A stretch of DNA of 64,000 nt, taken from positions 186,001 to 250,000 of the forward strand of contig NZ_NFUR01000004.1 in NCBI RefSeq assembly GCF_002127225.1. Direction: 5' to 3'. The DNA comes from Sphingomonas sp. IBVSS2. Lineage in GTDB: Bacteria > Pseudomonadota > Alphaproteobacteria > Sphingomonadales > Sphingomonadaceae. Shown here piece by piece: positions 9,141 through 18,460 of this stretch (its first letter is position 1; each line of letters starts with the position of its first letter). The translations under genes were made by a program, and so were the position numbers. The notes under the pieces are model-generated. The model was not told the DNA's origin. It did no database searches and saw only the letters and a program-made list of their open reading frames with translations.

Positions 9141-9787
9141 AGCGACAGCGCCCCCGAGATGATGCTGGCGCCGCTCTGCACCGTGCCCACGGCGGACATC
9201 AGCTCGCGCTCGGCGAGATTGGCGAGATAGAGATAGAAGCCGGTCTGGCTGGGTGAAAAATCCTGATAGGTCAGCACCTTCATGTCCATCGTCACATTCG
9301 CGTCGATGGGATTGAGGCGCGTGTCGTGCATCGTCTCGGTAACGCTGTAGCTGGTGATCTGGACGGGCAGCACGCGCTGCGGACCCCAGACGAACACGGT
9401 GAGCGGGGATTCCGGCGGCACGATCTCGAGCACGCCCAGCGCCATCTGGGCCAGGCTCTGCACGATCGAGCTGGTCGTCGGGAACAGCATCATCTCCAGC
9501 GTGGCGAGCTGGGGGTGGATGCCGAACGCCATCGCCGTCGCGTCGTTGCTCTCGAGCTGGTCGACCGCGCTGATCCGCGCGGTCATCTGGATCGTCTCGA
9601 TCGCGGGGCCGGCGAGCAGGTTGGTGCCGGTGGGCGTGTCTCCCGTCTTCTCGAAATCGGGATGGAGCTGCCGCGTGAGCTCGGCGGGATTATATTGCAG
9701 CAGGATCAGCCGGGGAACGGGAATGGTGCCGCCCATGCTGATCAGGGCGGCCTTCAGGATATGCGGACTGTTGGGATAGGGCGTCAT
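9137..9787 (-). CDS. Contractile injection system tube/adaptor protein (CIS_tube-like)
   Basis: This 216-residue protein starts at the ATG at 9787, which overlaps the stop of the 59-codon gene upstream; the frame runs further back, but only as Arg/Pro-rich shadow sequence. LILLQYNPAELTRQLHPDF at ~26-44 matches the eCIS tube/adaptor family that links inner tube and hub (Afp7/Pvc7-like N-terminal region). The rest alternates beta strands and loops, for example ISAVDQLESNDATA and SPLTVFVWGPQRVLPVQI, the last a common motif for tube-fold domains. The short C-terminus and lack of a LysM tail fit with LysM being a separate gene immediately downstream. Confidence 0.85.
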   Translation of the reverse strand: MTPYPNSPHILKAALISMGGTIPVPRLILLQYNPAELTRQLHPDFEKTGDTPTGTNLLAGPAIETIQMTARISAVDQLESNDATAMAFGIHPQLATLEMMLFPTTSSIVQSLAQMALGVLEIVPPESPLTVFVWGPQRVLPVQITSYSVTETMHDTRLNPIDANVTMDMKVLTYQDFSPSQTGFYLYLANLAERELMSAVGTVQSGASIISGALSL

Positions 9788-9963
9788 TGCGGGCCTCCGC
9801 GTTCGCGCAGCTTGGCCCGGATCGCCTGGGCGATCGCGCGGCGGACATGGTCGCGTTGTCCGGCATCGAGCCGGGCCAGCGTGGCGCGCACGCGCGGGTC
9901 GCGCGAGATCGCCGCGTCGATCGATGCGGACAGATTGGCGGGCGGGCGGGGGGGACGGCTCAT
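9784..9963 (-). CDS. Small 59-residue protein of the injection-system operon, function unknown
   Basis: The ATG at 9963 begins immediately after the ATPase stop at 9960 (4-base overlap) and its own stop overlaps the next gene's start by 4 bases, so it is clearly part of the translationally coupled operon. The product is basic (many Arg) and helical: a Pro-rich start MSRPPRPPANL, then SIDAAISRDPRVRATLARL and a helix ending RAKLRERGG. No domain is recognised. Many eCIS operons carry a tiny ORF near the ATPase; here it may be an ATPase partner or assembly factor, but this is inference from position only. Confidence 0.65.
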   Translation of the reverse strand: MSRPPRPPANLSASIDAAISRDPRVRATLARLDAGQRDHVRRAIAQAIRAKLRERGGPQ

Positions 9964-11927
9964 GCCGGCCAGTCCGCGAGCTCGGCCGGCGGCACGCGCC
10001 GGCGCTGCTTGGCATATTCGCTTTCCAGCGCGCGGGCGATGTGCCCCATCGAGATCGCGGTCTCCTCCTCTGAGGCGAGCATCGCCGCGTTGATCGAGAC
10101 GACGCGGATCTGGCCGCCGGTGAGCGTCAGCCGCGCGAGCCGATCCCAATCGAGGCCGCTGGCCGGCGCCGCGGCCGGAAAGGCGCCGTGCCAGATACGC
10201 CGGCGCTCGTCGGGCGAGGGGAATTCGAAATGCAGGCTGAAGGCGAAGCGGCGCGCGAATGCATCGTCGATCGCGTTCGCCAGGTTGGTGGTGAGCACTG
10301 CGATCCCGCGAAACGCCTCGATCCGCTGGAGCAGATAGCCGACCTCGAGATTGGCGTAATGGTCGTGCGAATCCTTCACTTCGGTCCGCCGGCCGAACAG
10401 CACATCGGCTTCGTCGAACAGCAGGATCGCGTCGGTCATGTCGGCCGCGTCGAACAGCGCCGCGAGCCGCTTCTCGGTCTCGCCAATATATTTGTCGACG
10501 ATCCGCGACAGGTCGACCCGGAACAGGTCGAGCGACAAGGTGTGCGCAAGCGCCTCTGCCGCCATCGTCTTGCCGGTGCCGCTCGGGCCGGCGAACAGCA
10601 CGCTCATGCCCTGCGCGCCGCCGCCCGCGCCGGCAAATCCCCATTCCTCCATCACGCGCGCCCGGTTGCGCTGCCGGGCGATGATCTGCCCCAATACGGC
10701 CCGCGCGGCTTCGGGCAGGATGAGATTGTCCAGCGTCATCCGCACGGGCACCGGATCGGCGAGGCCGCTCATCGCCTCGCGCACCTGATCGCGTAGCAGC
10801 GGCAGCATCTCGTCCAGGATCGCCGCCTGCGATGCGGGGGCTTGGGTCTCCTCCGCCTTGGCACGCGCCACGGTGGCGCAGCTCTCCAGCGTCGGTAGCG
10901 GCAGACGGAAGCGCGCGGCGATGTCGCGCAAGGCCGGCGTGGCATCCTGGCCCAGGCCGACAGCGAGATGATCGGCGACCTCGCCCGGATCGGTCCTGGG
11001 CAGGGACATGCGGATCACGGCGCCGGGTGCGCGCTCGGCGATGGACTGGCCCGCGGCACCCACGAGGAACAAAGGGCCGGTGCCTTCGCCGATCAGCCGG
11101 CAGATCGCGCTCAGCTGGAACTCGCCGGGGGGCTCCTCGAAGGACAGGAGCAGCGCGCCGCGCAGCGCGAGCCGATCGCGCTGCCACAGCCGGAAGAAGC
11201 CGTCGCGCTCGGCTTCCGGGGTGAGGCGGGCGAGGGGCAGATGGAAGGGCAGCAGGCCGAGCGCCACCGCGGCGCCCGCCGCCACGCCGAGCGCGCGGCG
11301 GCTCGGTTCGGCGGCGAGATGGAGCGTGGCGTCCATGCCCGATGCGAGGACGGTCCGGGCGAGCCGATGCGCGAGGACGGCGTCGGCAGGCAGCTGCGGC
11401 GCGAGGTCGAGCGGGCGCACGATGTCGGCAAGGGCGTCGTCGAGCACGGGCTGGCCGACGAGGAACGAGAGCACCGCGTCCGGCATGACGAAGCGCTGCT
11501 GGAGCCGGCTTCCCGGCTGCGCGCCCTCGGCCTTGATCAGCTGCCAGTATCGGAGCGGTGCCGAAGGCGCGAAGGCGGCCTGGGACGCGCCCTCGAGATC
11601 GGCGAGGACGGCGAGGGCGAGGAGCGTCGTCGGATAGGGAGTCGCGGGATCGCCCTGCGCGAGGGCGCACAGATTGGCGATGTCGGGCGATATCTCGAAG
11701 CCGGCGGCCAGCGCGACCACGCCCTGTTCGAAGGGCGTGAGCGAGAACCAGTTCGCAAGCGCGTCGAACGCCGAGCCGGGGACCGGCTCGCCGAGCCCGG
11801 CCTCCTGGGGAGGGAGGGGCTCGTGGCGCAGGCCGGGGCGCGATCGGCTGCGGGCATAGTCCTCGAGCATGCGCTCGACCGCGGTGACCGCGCCCTGCAA
11901 CCGGGCGACATGGGGGATCTCCGCCAT
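9960..11927 (-). CDS. AAA+ ATPase of the contractile injection system
   Basis: This 655-residue cytoplasmic ATPase starts at the ATG at 11927, 2 bases after the upstream stop; the long in-frame extension further upstream is antisense-like sequence. The N-terminal ~400 residues are a divergent regulatory/winged-helix region. The C-terminal AAA+ module shows Walker A GPSGTGKT near residue 446, Walker B ILLFDEAD near 500, then an arginine-finger-like FARRFAFSLHFEFPSPDERR. It belongs to the ATPases found in nearly every eCIS operon (Afp15/Pvc15-like), thought to act in particle assembly or cargo loading; the actual role here is inferred. DFERRR-type sensor 2 sequence follows (LTGGQIRVVSINAA). Confidence 0.93.
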   Translation of the reverse strand: MAEIPHVARLQGAVTAVERMLEDYARSRSRPGLRHEPLPPQEAGLGEPVPGSAFDALANWFSLTPFEQGVVALAAGFEISPDIANLCALAQGDPATPYPTTLLALAVLADLEGASQAAFAPSAPLRYWQLIKAEGAQPGSRLQQRFVMPDAVLSFLVGQPVLDDALADIVRPLDLAPQLPADAVLAHRLARTVLASGMDATLHLAAEPSRRALGVAAGAAVALGLLPFHLPLARLTPEAERDGFFRLWQRDRLALRGALLLSFEEPPGEFQLSAICRLIGEGTGPLFLVGAAGQSIAERAPGAVIRMSLPRTDPGEVADHLAVGLGQDATPALRDIAARFRLPLPTLESCATVARAKAEETQAPASQAAILDEMLPLLRDQVREAMSGLADPVPVRMTLDNLILPEAARAVLGQIIARQRNRARVMEEWGFAGAGGGAQGMSVLFAGPSGTGKTMAAEALAHTLSLDLFRVDLSRIVDKYIGETEKRLAALFDAADMTDAILLFDEADVLFGRRTEVKDSHDHYANLEVGYLLQRIEAFRGIAVLTTNLANAIDDAFARRFAFSLHFEFPSPDERRRIWHGAFPAAAPASGLDWDRLARLTLTGGQIRVVSINAAMLASEEETAISMGHIARALESEYAKQRRRVPPAELADWPA

Positions 11928-11929
11928 CG

Positions 11930-13156
11930 TCAGCTCCCCGGCACCGTGACGCGTGGGCCGGTATAGGCGCCGTCCTTCCAGTCGAGCAGGCTGGCGATCC
12001 CGTCGACCTCGATGCTGACCAGATATTCCCCGGGGGAAACTCCGGCGAGCGGCGCGGCCAGCGCGGCCGTGGCGGCGGCGCGGGGAAGGCAGGGGATCTT
12101 GTAGGAGGTTGATTTCGCGCCGCGCGCGAAGAGAAGCGCGGTCGCGCTCGCCTGGGCGGGCACCGGCAGCGCCATCGTGAAGTCGAGCTGCTTGCCGTCC
12201 GCGCCGATGGCTGGCGGGCCGGCGAAACCCGGCACGATGCTGGTCGCGAAGGCAGGGGATTCCGCCTCTATGTCCTTGCCGTCCGGGCCGTGTTTCACCA
12301 GCTTGACCGTGAGGTTCCCGAAGGCGAGCGGTGCGGGCTGGGCGCTGGTCAGCGGCAGGAGCAGCGCGGCATGGCCCTGCGCATCGAAGCCGCTGGTCAC
12401 ATCCTTCGCCGCGATGCCGTTCAGCAGCACCGAAAGGCCGGGCTGGGCGGGATTGGGGGTGCGCACCGCCAGCGTGCAACCGCCCGAAATCGGCAGATCC
12501 GGGTCGTTCGCGTCGACGATGTCGACGATCACGATCGAACGCGACGGCAGCGCGCGCAGGCCGATACGGCGCACGGGCAATACCGGCTCGACCGGCAATA
12601 GATACTCGATCGCGATCGGCATCGCCGTATAGAGCTGGGTGAGTTGATAGGGGACGTTGACGAATTCGGACCATAGCCGCGCCATCGCATCCGGCGCCAT
12701 GTTGAGCGGCGTCACCACGATCTCGTCGCGCGGCAATTCCTGGCTGCCGGTCCCGCCGCCGAGCCAGGGCGTGCTCGCCACCGCCGCGCGCAGCATGTCG
12801 CGCGGGATATAGGGTTCGGCGTTGAGCCCGCCCGCGACCAGCCCGAGCAGCCGCTGCGGATCGAGCCGCGCATCGTCGCCGAAGAAGGTGATCATATAAT
12901 CGAGGTCGAGCTTGAGCACCGGCGAGTTCTTCGCTCCGCCGAGCGGCCCGCGCGTCGGCAAGTCGTTGTTCGAGACGAAGCCGTTGCGGGTGGTGCGGAA
13001 CAGATAGAGGTTCACGAACGGGTCGCCGGTCCGCAGCGCCTCCGAGCCCGGATTGAGCGTGGTCACCCGTGCGCCCGGCACCGCATCGCCGATGAACATG
13101 TGCAGCCGGTCGGCGATCGCCACGGTGCAGGCGGCGATCGAGAAGCTGGAGTTCAT
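11930..13156 (-). CDS. DUF4255 tail-terminator-like protein (Pvc16/Afp16-type)
   Basis: This 408-residue protein has the hallmark DUF4255 N-terminus: ACTVAIADRLHMFI, RVTTLNPGSEAL, FVNLYLFRTTRNGFVSNNDLP and LKLDLDYMITFFGDDARLDP, then a MARLWSEFVNVPYQLTQLY block at ~165-185. In eCIS particles this protein caps the end of the tube and sheath. Beyond residue ~200 there is an added beta-rich half with Ig-like strands (DLPISGGCTLAVRTPNPAQPG), longer than minimal DUF4255 proteins. Start ATG at 13156 overlaps the stop of the upstream Pro/Ala-rich gene by 4 bases. Confidence 0.9.
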   Translation of the reverse strand: MNSSFSIAACTVAIADRLHMFIGDAVPGARVTTLNPGSEALRTGDPFVNLYLFRTTRNGFVSNNDLPTRGPLGGAKNSPVLKLDLDYMITFFGDDARLDPQRLLGLVAGGLNAEPYIPRDMLRAAVASTPWLGGGTGSQELPRDEIVVTPLNMAPDAMARLWSEFVNVPYQLTQLYTAMPIAIEYLLPVEPVLPVRRIGLRALPSRSIVIVDIVDANDPDLPISGGCTLAVRTPNPAQPGLSVLLNGIAAKDVTSGFDAQGHAALLLPLTSAQPAPLAFGNLTVKLVKHGPDGKDIEAESPAFATSIVPGFAGPPAIGADGKQLDFTMALPVPAQASATALLFARGAKSTSYKIPCLPRAAATAALAAPLAGVSPGEYLVSIEVDGIASLLDWKDGAYTGPRVTVPGS

Positions 13157-15102
13157 GCGTCCGGCCCCCCACGCGGCTTGGCCTTGAGCGGCGGCGGTTG
13201 CGGGCGCGCGGGCGCGGTGCGCGGGCGCGGCAGGTCGATCGCGATACGGCCGATGTCGATGCGGATGTCGCCCGAAGGCGGCGCGGCGGGTGGAGGCCGG
13301 CGCTCGGGCTGGGGTGGGGGCATGACTTCCGCCGCCACCGATCGCGTCGCGGGCGCGCGCGCCGGCATCGCCGGCAAATCGCTGGGCGCTGTGCGATCCG
13401 GCATGCGGCGCGCTTCGGGGGAGGGGCGCCGAACCCCCGTCTCGCCCGGTCCGGGCGTGGAGGGCCATCTCCCGGGGGAAGGCTGGGCATCGCGCGATCC
13501 GCCGGCCCCGCGGTCCCGTGCCTGTCGGTCGCGGATCGGGCTCGCGGCGGCCGCAAGCGGCGGGGGGCCGGGCTCCGGTGCCGCGCGCATCGCCGGCTCA
13601 GGGGCGGGGCCGGGAAGCGCCCGGGGTTCTTCGGGTGAAGCGAGGCCGGCCGGCGCGGCAGCGGAGGATTCAGCCGCCCGGGAAGGCGCCGCACTGCCGC
13701 TATCCTGCTCCGCGAATCGCTGCGCCGCCGGTGCAGATGCCACGGGCGGCGCGCCCGCCGATACGCCATTGGCGGAGCGCGCGGCGCGGCGTGGCCCGGC
13801 CGCCTTTGGCGTTTCGCTTGCACGGGGATGCGCCGGCGGCATCTCCGGCGCCGCGCGCTGCGACAGGGTGGCCCGCTGCCCGGCGGCAGAGGCTGTCGGC
13901 GAGGCTGGGGCAGGTACGGGCGCGGCTGGCGGTGTTTCCTCGGCCGGCGATATGGTGTGCGGGGAAGGGGTGGGGGGCGCAGCGGTTGCGGCAGGCGCCC
14001 CGCGCGGCGCGGGCATCGGAGCGCGCGCGATGGCCGCCGCCGCGGGTTCGGAAATCGTCCGCGCTCCGGCATCGAGCGGGGCGGGGTCAGGCAACGATAC
14101 CCGGCCGACCCGAGCGGCGGGTCCCATGCCCTCCGCCTTCCGTGTCGCGACGGACGGCTTGGCCGCCGGACTCGCCATGCCTCGCCGCGAGCTTGCGGGC
14201 GCTCGACGCGCCGTGTCGGAGGACGATGAGGTAGGGGGCTCGCTCGAAGGTGGAGGGGCGCCGGTCCCTCCTGCCGGCGAGACCGATGTCTCGGCCGCGC
14301 CGCCCGCTTCGAAGCCATTGCCGGGCGTGTGCGGGATCGCGGCAGCCGTGAGACTCGCTTCGCTTCCGCGCGCATGCGGCCGGGCCGCTGCATTTGCGAT
14401 CGATACCGCGTCCGACGGCGCCGCGACCTGTGCAATGTCGGCCGCGCCCATCGCGGGGGGCGTCGCGGCGTTGGCGCGCTTGCGCTGCACGACTGGCGCG
14501 AGCGCGGGGCCGGAGCGGGCCCCGGCTGCCGGAGCCATGGCCGGCACATCGGGAGCATTGGCCCGGGCCCCGGCCAATGGTGCGGGAAGCGCCCGCGCGG
14601 CGTGCGCGCCGGCATCGGCCGGAGAAGAGCCGGCCGCCCGCCCGGCCAGGGGCACCATCTGCTCCGAAGCGACGGGTGACGGAGCCGTTGCACGTGTCGT
14701 CGGCGCCCCGGCCCGAATGGCGGTCACTCCCTCGCGCATCGCCGTATCGAGTCCGGCAGTGCTCGTACGGGGTCGATTGGCGGGAGGCGCGGGCGCGGCC
14801 GGAAGCGTTGCGCCGGCAGCATCGCTCCCGCCGAGGCGGGGCGCCGACGGGGCCGCCTCCGTCGCAATGTCGCGGGCGCGGGCGACCGGCGCGGCCGGCC
14901 CGAGAGGCACCTCGCCGCCATCGGCCTGCGCCGCCGCCGGCTCGCTTGTCCGCAGGATCCGCTGCTCGCCCAGCCAGGCTTCCTCGCCTGGCCAGGCCTC
15001 CTGATGGTCCGCGGCCGGCCCGAAGCGATAGCCGATGCGGCGGCCGAGCACGACCGGGCTCTCCTGGGCGCGGGCCGCCAGCCGGGCGAGCATGTCGCTC
15101 AT
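13153..15102 (-). CDS. Pro/Ala-rich, probably disordered protein of the eCIS operon
   Basis: This 649-residue product starts at the ATG at 15102, overlapping the stop of the zinc-finger gene by 4 bases. Residues 1-65 are ordinary sequence (ARAQESPVVLGRRIGYRFGP). Residues ~65-610 are low-complexity Ala/Pro/Arg/Ser sequence with almost no hydrophobic core. The last ~40 residues return to structure with GDIRIDIGRIAIDLP, which resembles the short 'I.V.IGRIEV' strand found at the C-terminus of linker proteins in other eCIS clusters (recalled family pattern, not searched). No coiled coil or membrane segment. It could be a scaffold or tether; it does not look like a helical tape measure. Confidence 0.75.
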   Translation of the reverse strand: MSDMLARLAARAQESPVVLGRRIGYRFGPAADHQEAWPGEEAWLGEQRILRTSEPAAAQADGGEVPLGPAAPVARARDIATEAAPSAPRLGGSDAAGATLPAAPAPPANRPRTSTAGLDTAMREGVTAIRAGAPTTRATAPSPVASEQMVPLAGRAAGSSPADAGAHAARALPAPLAGARANAPDVPAMAPAAGARSGPALAPVVQRKRANAATPPAMGAADIAQVAAPSDAVSIANAAARPHARGSEASLTAAAIPHTPGNGFEAGGAAETSVSPAGGTGAPPPSSEPPTSSSSDTARRAPASSRRGMASPAAKPSVATRKAEGMGPAARVGRVSLPDPAPLDAGARTISEPAAAAIARAPMPAPRGAPAATAAPPTPSPHTISPAEETPPAAPVPAPASPTASAAGQRATLSQRAAPEMPPAHPRASETPKAAGPRRAARSANGVSAGAPPVASAPAAQRFAEQDSGSAAPSRAAESSAAAPAGLASPEEPRALPGPAPEPAMRAAPEPGPPPLAAAASPIRDRQARDRGAGGSRDAQPSPGRWPSTPGPGETGVRRPSPEARRMPDRTAPSDLPAMPARAPATRSVAAEVMPPPQPERRPPPAAPPSGDIRIDIGRIAIDLPRPRTAPARPQPPPLKAKPRGGPDA

Positions 15103-15830
15103 TGCTGCAACCGCGCGAGATAGGCGCGCCGTCGTTCCGGGCCGAGGGCGAGGATCGCCGCTTCGCTCCAGTGATAGGCCTGGGCGAGCAGGTGGATCTC
15201 GTCGAGCAGCGCATCCGCCGCGCCTTCGATCTCGCCCGCCAGCACCCCGGCGATGTCGACAGGCGCGTCCCACTCGCCGTCGCATTCGGGGCAATGGAGC
15301 GCGACGAACGGGTCGCCCGCGGGATCGATCGCGGCCATCGCCGCGCCGATCGCATCGACCTCGGCTTCCTCGAGCCAGGGCGGCACTTCGGCGCCTTCCA
15401 CCGGCACCAGGCATCGCCGGGCGAGTTCGGCACGCGCCTCCTCGATGTCCGGGATCCAGCCGATCGCGGCGAGGTCCGCGCTGTCGGCCGGGCGTACCGC
15501 GAAGCGATCGCCGTCGATCACGATCTCGTGCGCCGCATCCGTCGCCGATCCCGCGATCGCGAGCAGCGCCGCCGACGTCATCGCCACGTCGAGCCGCGCC
15601 TCGCAGCCCGGGCATTTCGCCGAAAGCTCGATTTGATCGCCGAACATCGCCTGGCGCAACGCCACGATCGCTGCGTCGCGAGCGCCGATCGGCAGCGCGG
15701 CGCAGGCACCGAAGCTCTGATCCGGCATGCCGAGCGCCGCGAGGTAGATGCCTTTCTCGGCCGCCGAACGGCTGCGGCATGCCGATGCGGCATCCAGCAA
15801 CTCGGCGGCGCTCAGCGGACGCGGCGCCAT
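15099..15830 (-). CDS. Zinc-finger baseplate chaperone-like protein (T4 gp51-like)
   Basis: This 243-residue protein has two CxxC pairs, CPGC at residues 73-76 and CPEC at 180-183, which could together bind zinc. The C-terminal helices AYHWSEAAILALGPERRRAYL resemble the end of T4-type baseplate hub-assembly proteins annotated in eCIS clusters. In between is an acidic alpha/beta region (WIPDIEEARAELARRC). The ATG at 15830 follows the tube-gene stop by 5 bases, and its stop overlaps the next start. The position right after the tube gene is where gp51-like chaperones are often encoded. Family assignment rests on C-terminal pattern and context, so it is moderate. Confidence 0.65.
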   Translation of the reverse strand: MAPRPLSAAELLDAASACRSRSAAEKGIYLAALGMPDQSFGACAALPIGARDAAIVALRQAMFGDQIELSAKCPGCEARLDVAMTSAALLAIAGSATDAAHEIVIDGDRFAVRPADSADLAAIGWIPDIEEARAELARRCLVPVEGAEVPPWLEEAEVDAIGAAMAAIDPAGDPFVALHCPECDGEWDAPVDIAGVLAGEIEGAADALLDEIHLLAQAYHWSEAAILALGPERRRAYLARLQQ

Positions 15831-15835
15831 GGCCG

Positions 15836-16348
15836 TCAGTAGCTGGGCGGCGGCGGAACCTTGACGCTGGCGTCGCGCTCCCAGCCCTCGTTCTGCAGCA
15901 CGAGCGTCTGGATCGCCACGGCGTTCGAACTCGAATCGAGCTCCGGCATCGCGGTGTATTCGGAGGGCCAGCAATTGTAGATGTTGTACGCGTACACCAA
16001 TTGCCCCGCGGCATTGTAGAATTCGAGCGTGATGTTGCGGCGGAAATTGGCGAGCGAGCTCTCCATTCCCTGGCCGGCGCGATAGTTCCACACCTGGCTG
16101 ACCCAGGTTTCGAACTCGAGGTCCTGCGTCATCCCGCGCTCGAGCGTGATCGGCTCGAACTTGGTCTGGCCCGGCAGGATGCGATTGGTGCTCGGATCGC
16201 CGCCTTCGCGGAAGGGCGTCGCCTCGGTGCTGCGCTTCAGCGCGCTGCACTTGCTCAGGCCGGCGACATATTTGCCCTGCCATTTGATGCGGAACTTGAA
16301 GTTGAGATACGGGTCGGGAGACTGGCTGGTCGACGAGACGCTGGGCAT
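15836..16348 (-). CDS. Inner tube protein of the contractile injection system
   Basis: This 170-residue protein has the phage T4 gp19 / eCIS tube fold signature: PDPYLNFKFRIKWQGKYVAG at the N-terminus, CSALKRSTEATPFREGGDPS, PGQTKFEPITLERGMTQD at ~59-76, and W..W.P-containing strands YNIYNCWPSEYTAMPELDS. Hexameric rings of this protein stack into the tube that is driven through the target envelope. The gene is second in the operon, 11 bases downstream of the sheath stop, as expected for a highly expressed structural pair. Only one tube gene is visible in the window, whereas many eCIS have two or three. Confidence 0.95.
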   Translation of the reverse strand: MPSVSSTSQSPDPYLNFKFRIKWQGKYVAGLSKCSALKRSTEATPFREGGDPSTNRILPGQTKFEPITLERGMTQDLEFETWVSQVWNYRAGQGMESSLANFRRNITLEFYNAAGQLVYAYNIYNCWPSEYTAMPELDSSSNAVAIQTLVLQNEGWERDASVKVPPPPSY

Positions 16349-16359
16349 GGGTCGCTATC

Positions 16360-18393
16360 CTAGCTCGAAGACTGTCCGGCCATCTGCTGCAAGCTGATGA
16401 CGACGAATTCCGCGGGTTTGACCGGGGCGAACAGGATCAGGATGTTGACGATGCCGTTGTCCATGTCCTCCGGAGTGGTGGTCGATTCGTCGCAGACCAC
16501 CTGATAGGCCTGGGACGGCGTCGCGCCGACGAACGCGCCCTGCAGGTAGAGCGGATGCAGGAAGGCGTTCACGCTCAGCCGGATCTGCGCCCACAGCGCC
16601 GCGTCATTGGGTTCGAACACGACCCATTGCAGGCCCTGGATCAGGCTCTGCTCGAGATAGAGCGTCAGCCGGCGGACCGAGATGTATTTCCAGTCGTCGT
16701 CGGCGACGTTCGCCGAGGCGAGGGTGCGCGCGCCCCAGGAGATGTTGTCATAGGTGGGGAAGGTGCGCAGCGCGTTGATGCCGAGCGGGTTGAGCTGCCC
16801 GTTCTCCTGATCGTTCATCACATAGGAGAGCTGCTGCACCCCGGCCAGCGGCGCGGTGATTCCCGCAGGCGCCTTCCACACGCCGCGATTGACGTCGGTG
16901 AGCGCATAGACGCCCGCCAGCGTGCCGCTGCCGCCCAGCGTGAGCAGCTGGGTGGAGAAGGGCGTCGGGATCTGGATCTGCGGCCAATAGGTGGCGGCGC
17001 TGATGATGCCGGTGCCGAAGGTGCCCGGCGTGCTCGTCGCCCAGGCGACGGCGCTCGTCGTGCTCGTCACCGTCAGCGGCATGTCGAGGATCGCGAAGGC
17101 CTTGCGCTGGATCGCATAGTTGAGCGTCGCGGTAGCCGAAGTGAGATAGTTCGACGTGTTCATCGATGCCATGTCGGGAACCAGGATCAGGTTCACGATC
17201 TGCATCGAGTCGAGCGAATAGATGCCCGAGCGGTTGGTCGAGTTGCCGGCAATGTCGAATCCGGTGGGCGGCAGGCCGTCGGGATATTTGGGCGCCGGCG
17301 TCGTCGTGGGCGGCACCAGCTGCTGCGCCTGATAGTTGAGCGACTGGGTCGTGAACAGCGAAGTGGGGTTCGCCACCACGCTCACCAGATAGCCGGCAAA
17401 GCCCGGATCGGGCACCCAGACCTGGATGAGCTGGGCCTGGGTGCCGCTCGACGAGAGGAAGGGCGAGAGGCAGCTGCGCACCTGGGTGCTCGCCAGGCTC
17501 GGATAGCCGAGGGTGCCGGCCGCGCTCGACAGCGCGCCCTGGATCGCCGCGATCATGTCTCCCACCGTCGAGACCGAGCTGGTCATGGAGACCGTGGTGC
17601 TCACCGAAGGGGGCGGCTTGGTCGGGTCCGGCCCGGGCGGCTGCACCGTCACGGTGATGCCGGTGACTGTCACGGGGTTCTTGGGCGCGGTGAAGTTCAG
17701 GATCGTGCCGCTGGCGAAGGGCACCAGCACCGACGGCGTCGTGGTTAGGTTGGGCACCGCCAGCAGCGCGCTGTTCTGGTTGCCCGATTGCATGACCTCG
17801 ACGATCGAATTGGTCTGGCTGATGTCCAGCGTCACCGCCGGCACGCTCTGCGTCTGGACGATGCTGTAGCTGCTGCTCGACGAATTGCTGTTGCTGGTGA
17901 TCGAGTAGAGCGTCGCCGCCATGTTGAACGTATTCGGCTTGTTGGTCATGTAATCGACCGTCACGAACACGTTCTCGCCCCAGGTGCCGGGGTTCTGCGA
18001 GTCTATTTCTACCAGATTGGTGCCAGTTGTCGGCGTGAGGCCTTTGCCGCTTCCGCCTCCTCCGCTAGAACTGGTGGGCGGTAGCGCACCGGTGAGCTCG
18101 GTCTTCGGTTGCACCGGCGGATTGGAACTCGCGCAGACACGACTGATCCAGGCTTCGGTTCCGCCATTTAGAAAAAACTGCGATACCTGAAAACTCGTAG
18201 TGCTCGTTTGATCCAGTCCACCGAATACGCGCTGGAAATCACCGAAATTCAGACATTGAACCGGCGTGTTCATGGGCCCACGAGTCAAATAGCCAACGAA
18301 TGCCGTCACAGAGGTCGCAACACCAGAAATGGTGTGCGTGCCACTCGGTAATTCTTGAACATATACGCCGGGATATGTCAGCTGAAGTGCCAT
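16360..18393 (-). CDS. Contractile tail sheath protein
   Basis: This 677-residue protein starts at the ATG at 18393 with a GGAGAG ribosome-binding site; in-frame codons upstream (to 18441) lack one. The N-terminus LQLTYPGVYVQELPSGTHTI, TSVTAFVGYLTRGP and QVSQFFLNGGTEAWISRVC is classic sheath sequence. The C-terminal domain includes SYVMNDQENGQLNPLGINAL, DDDWKYISVRRLTLYLEQSL and VVFEPNDAALWAQIRLSVNA, which mediate inter-subunit handshakes. Residues ~110-400 form a long Ser/Thr/Pro-rich insertion, making the protein much longer than the minimal ~355-residue eCIS sheath. It is the first gene of the minus-strand operon. Confidence 0.96.
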   Translation of the reverse strand: MALQLTYPGVYVQELPSGTHTISGVATSVTAFVGYLTRGPMNTPVQCLNFGDFQRVFGGLDQTSTTSFQVSQFFLNGGTEAWISRVCASSNPPVQPKTELTGALPPTSSSGGGGSGKGLTPTTGTNLVEIDSQNPGTWGENVFVTVDYMTNKPNTFNMAATLYSITSNSNSSSSSYSIVQTQSVPAVTLDISQTNSIVEVMQSGNQNSALLAVPNLTTTPSVLVPFASGTILNFTAPKNPVTVTGITVTVQPPGPDPTKPPPSVSTTVSMTSSVSTVGDMIAAIQGALSSAAGTLGYPSLASTQVRSCLSPFLSSSGTQAQLIQVWVPDPGFAGYLVSVVANPTSLFTTQSLNYQAQQLVPPTTTPAPKYPDGLPPTGFDIAGNSTNRSGIYSLDSMQIVNLILVPDMASMNTSNYLTSATATLNYAIQRKAFAILDMPLTVTSTTSAVAWATSTPGTFGTGIISAATYWPQIQIPTPFSTQLLTLGGSGTLAGVYALTDVNRGVWKAPAGITAPLAGVQQLSYVMNDQENGQLNPLGINALRTFPTYDNISWGARTLASANVADDDWKYISVRRLTLYLEQSLIQGLQWVVFEPNDAALWAQIRLSVNAFLHPLYLQGAFVGATPSQAYQVVCDESTTTPEDMDNGIVNILILFAPVKPAEFVVISLQQMAGQSSS

Positions 18394-18460
18394 TTGACTC
18401 TCCATCCCCGGCGCAGACTCGGCGGGGATTCCCCATGCCAAAATTCAGATCTTAGCTACT

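Noticed and set aside
9960..14693. A single continuous minus-strand frame suggesting one 1577-residue protein
   Set aside because: Only the last 655 codons are the AAA+ ATPase. Upstream of 11927 the sequence is out of frame with the DUF4255 and Pro/Ala-rich genes, and Arg/Pro-rich.
13100..15004. A long plus-strand frame opposite the Pro/Ala-rich gene
   Set aside because: Repetitive GC-rich codons leave both strands open; the minus-strand gene has the coupled start and stop and the structured ends.
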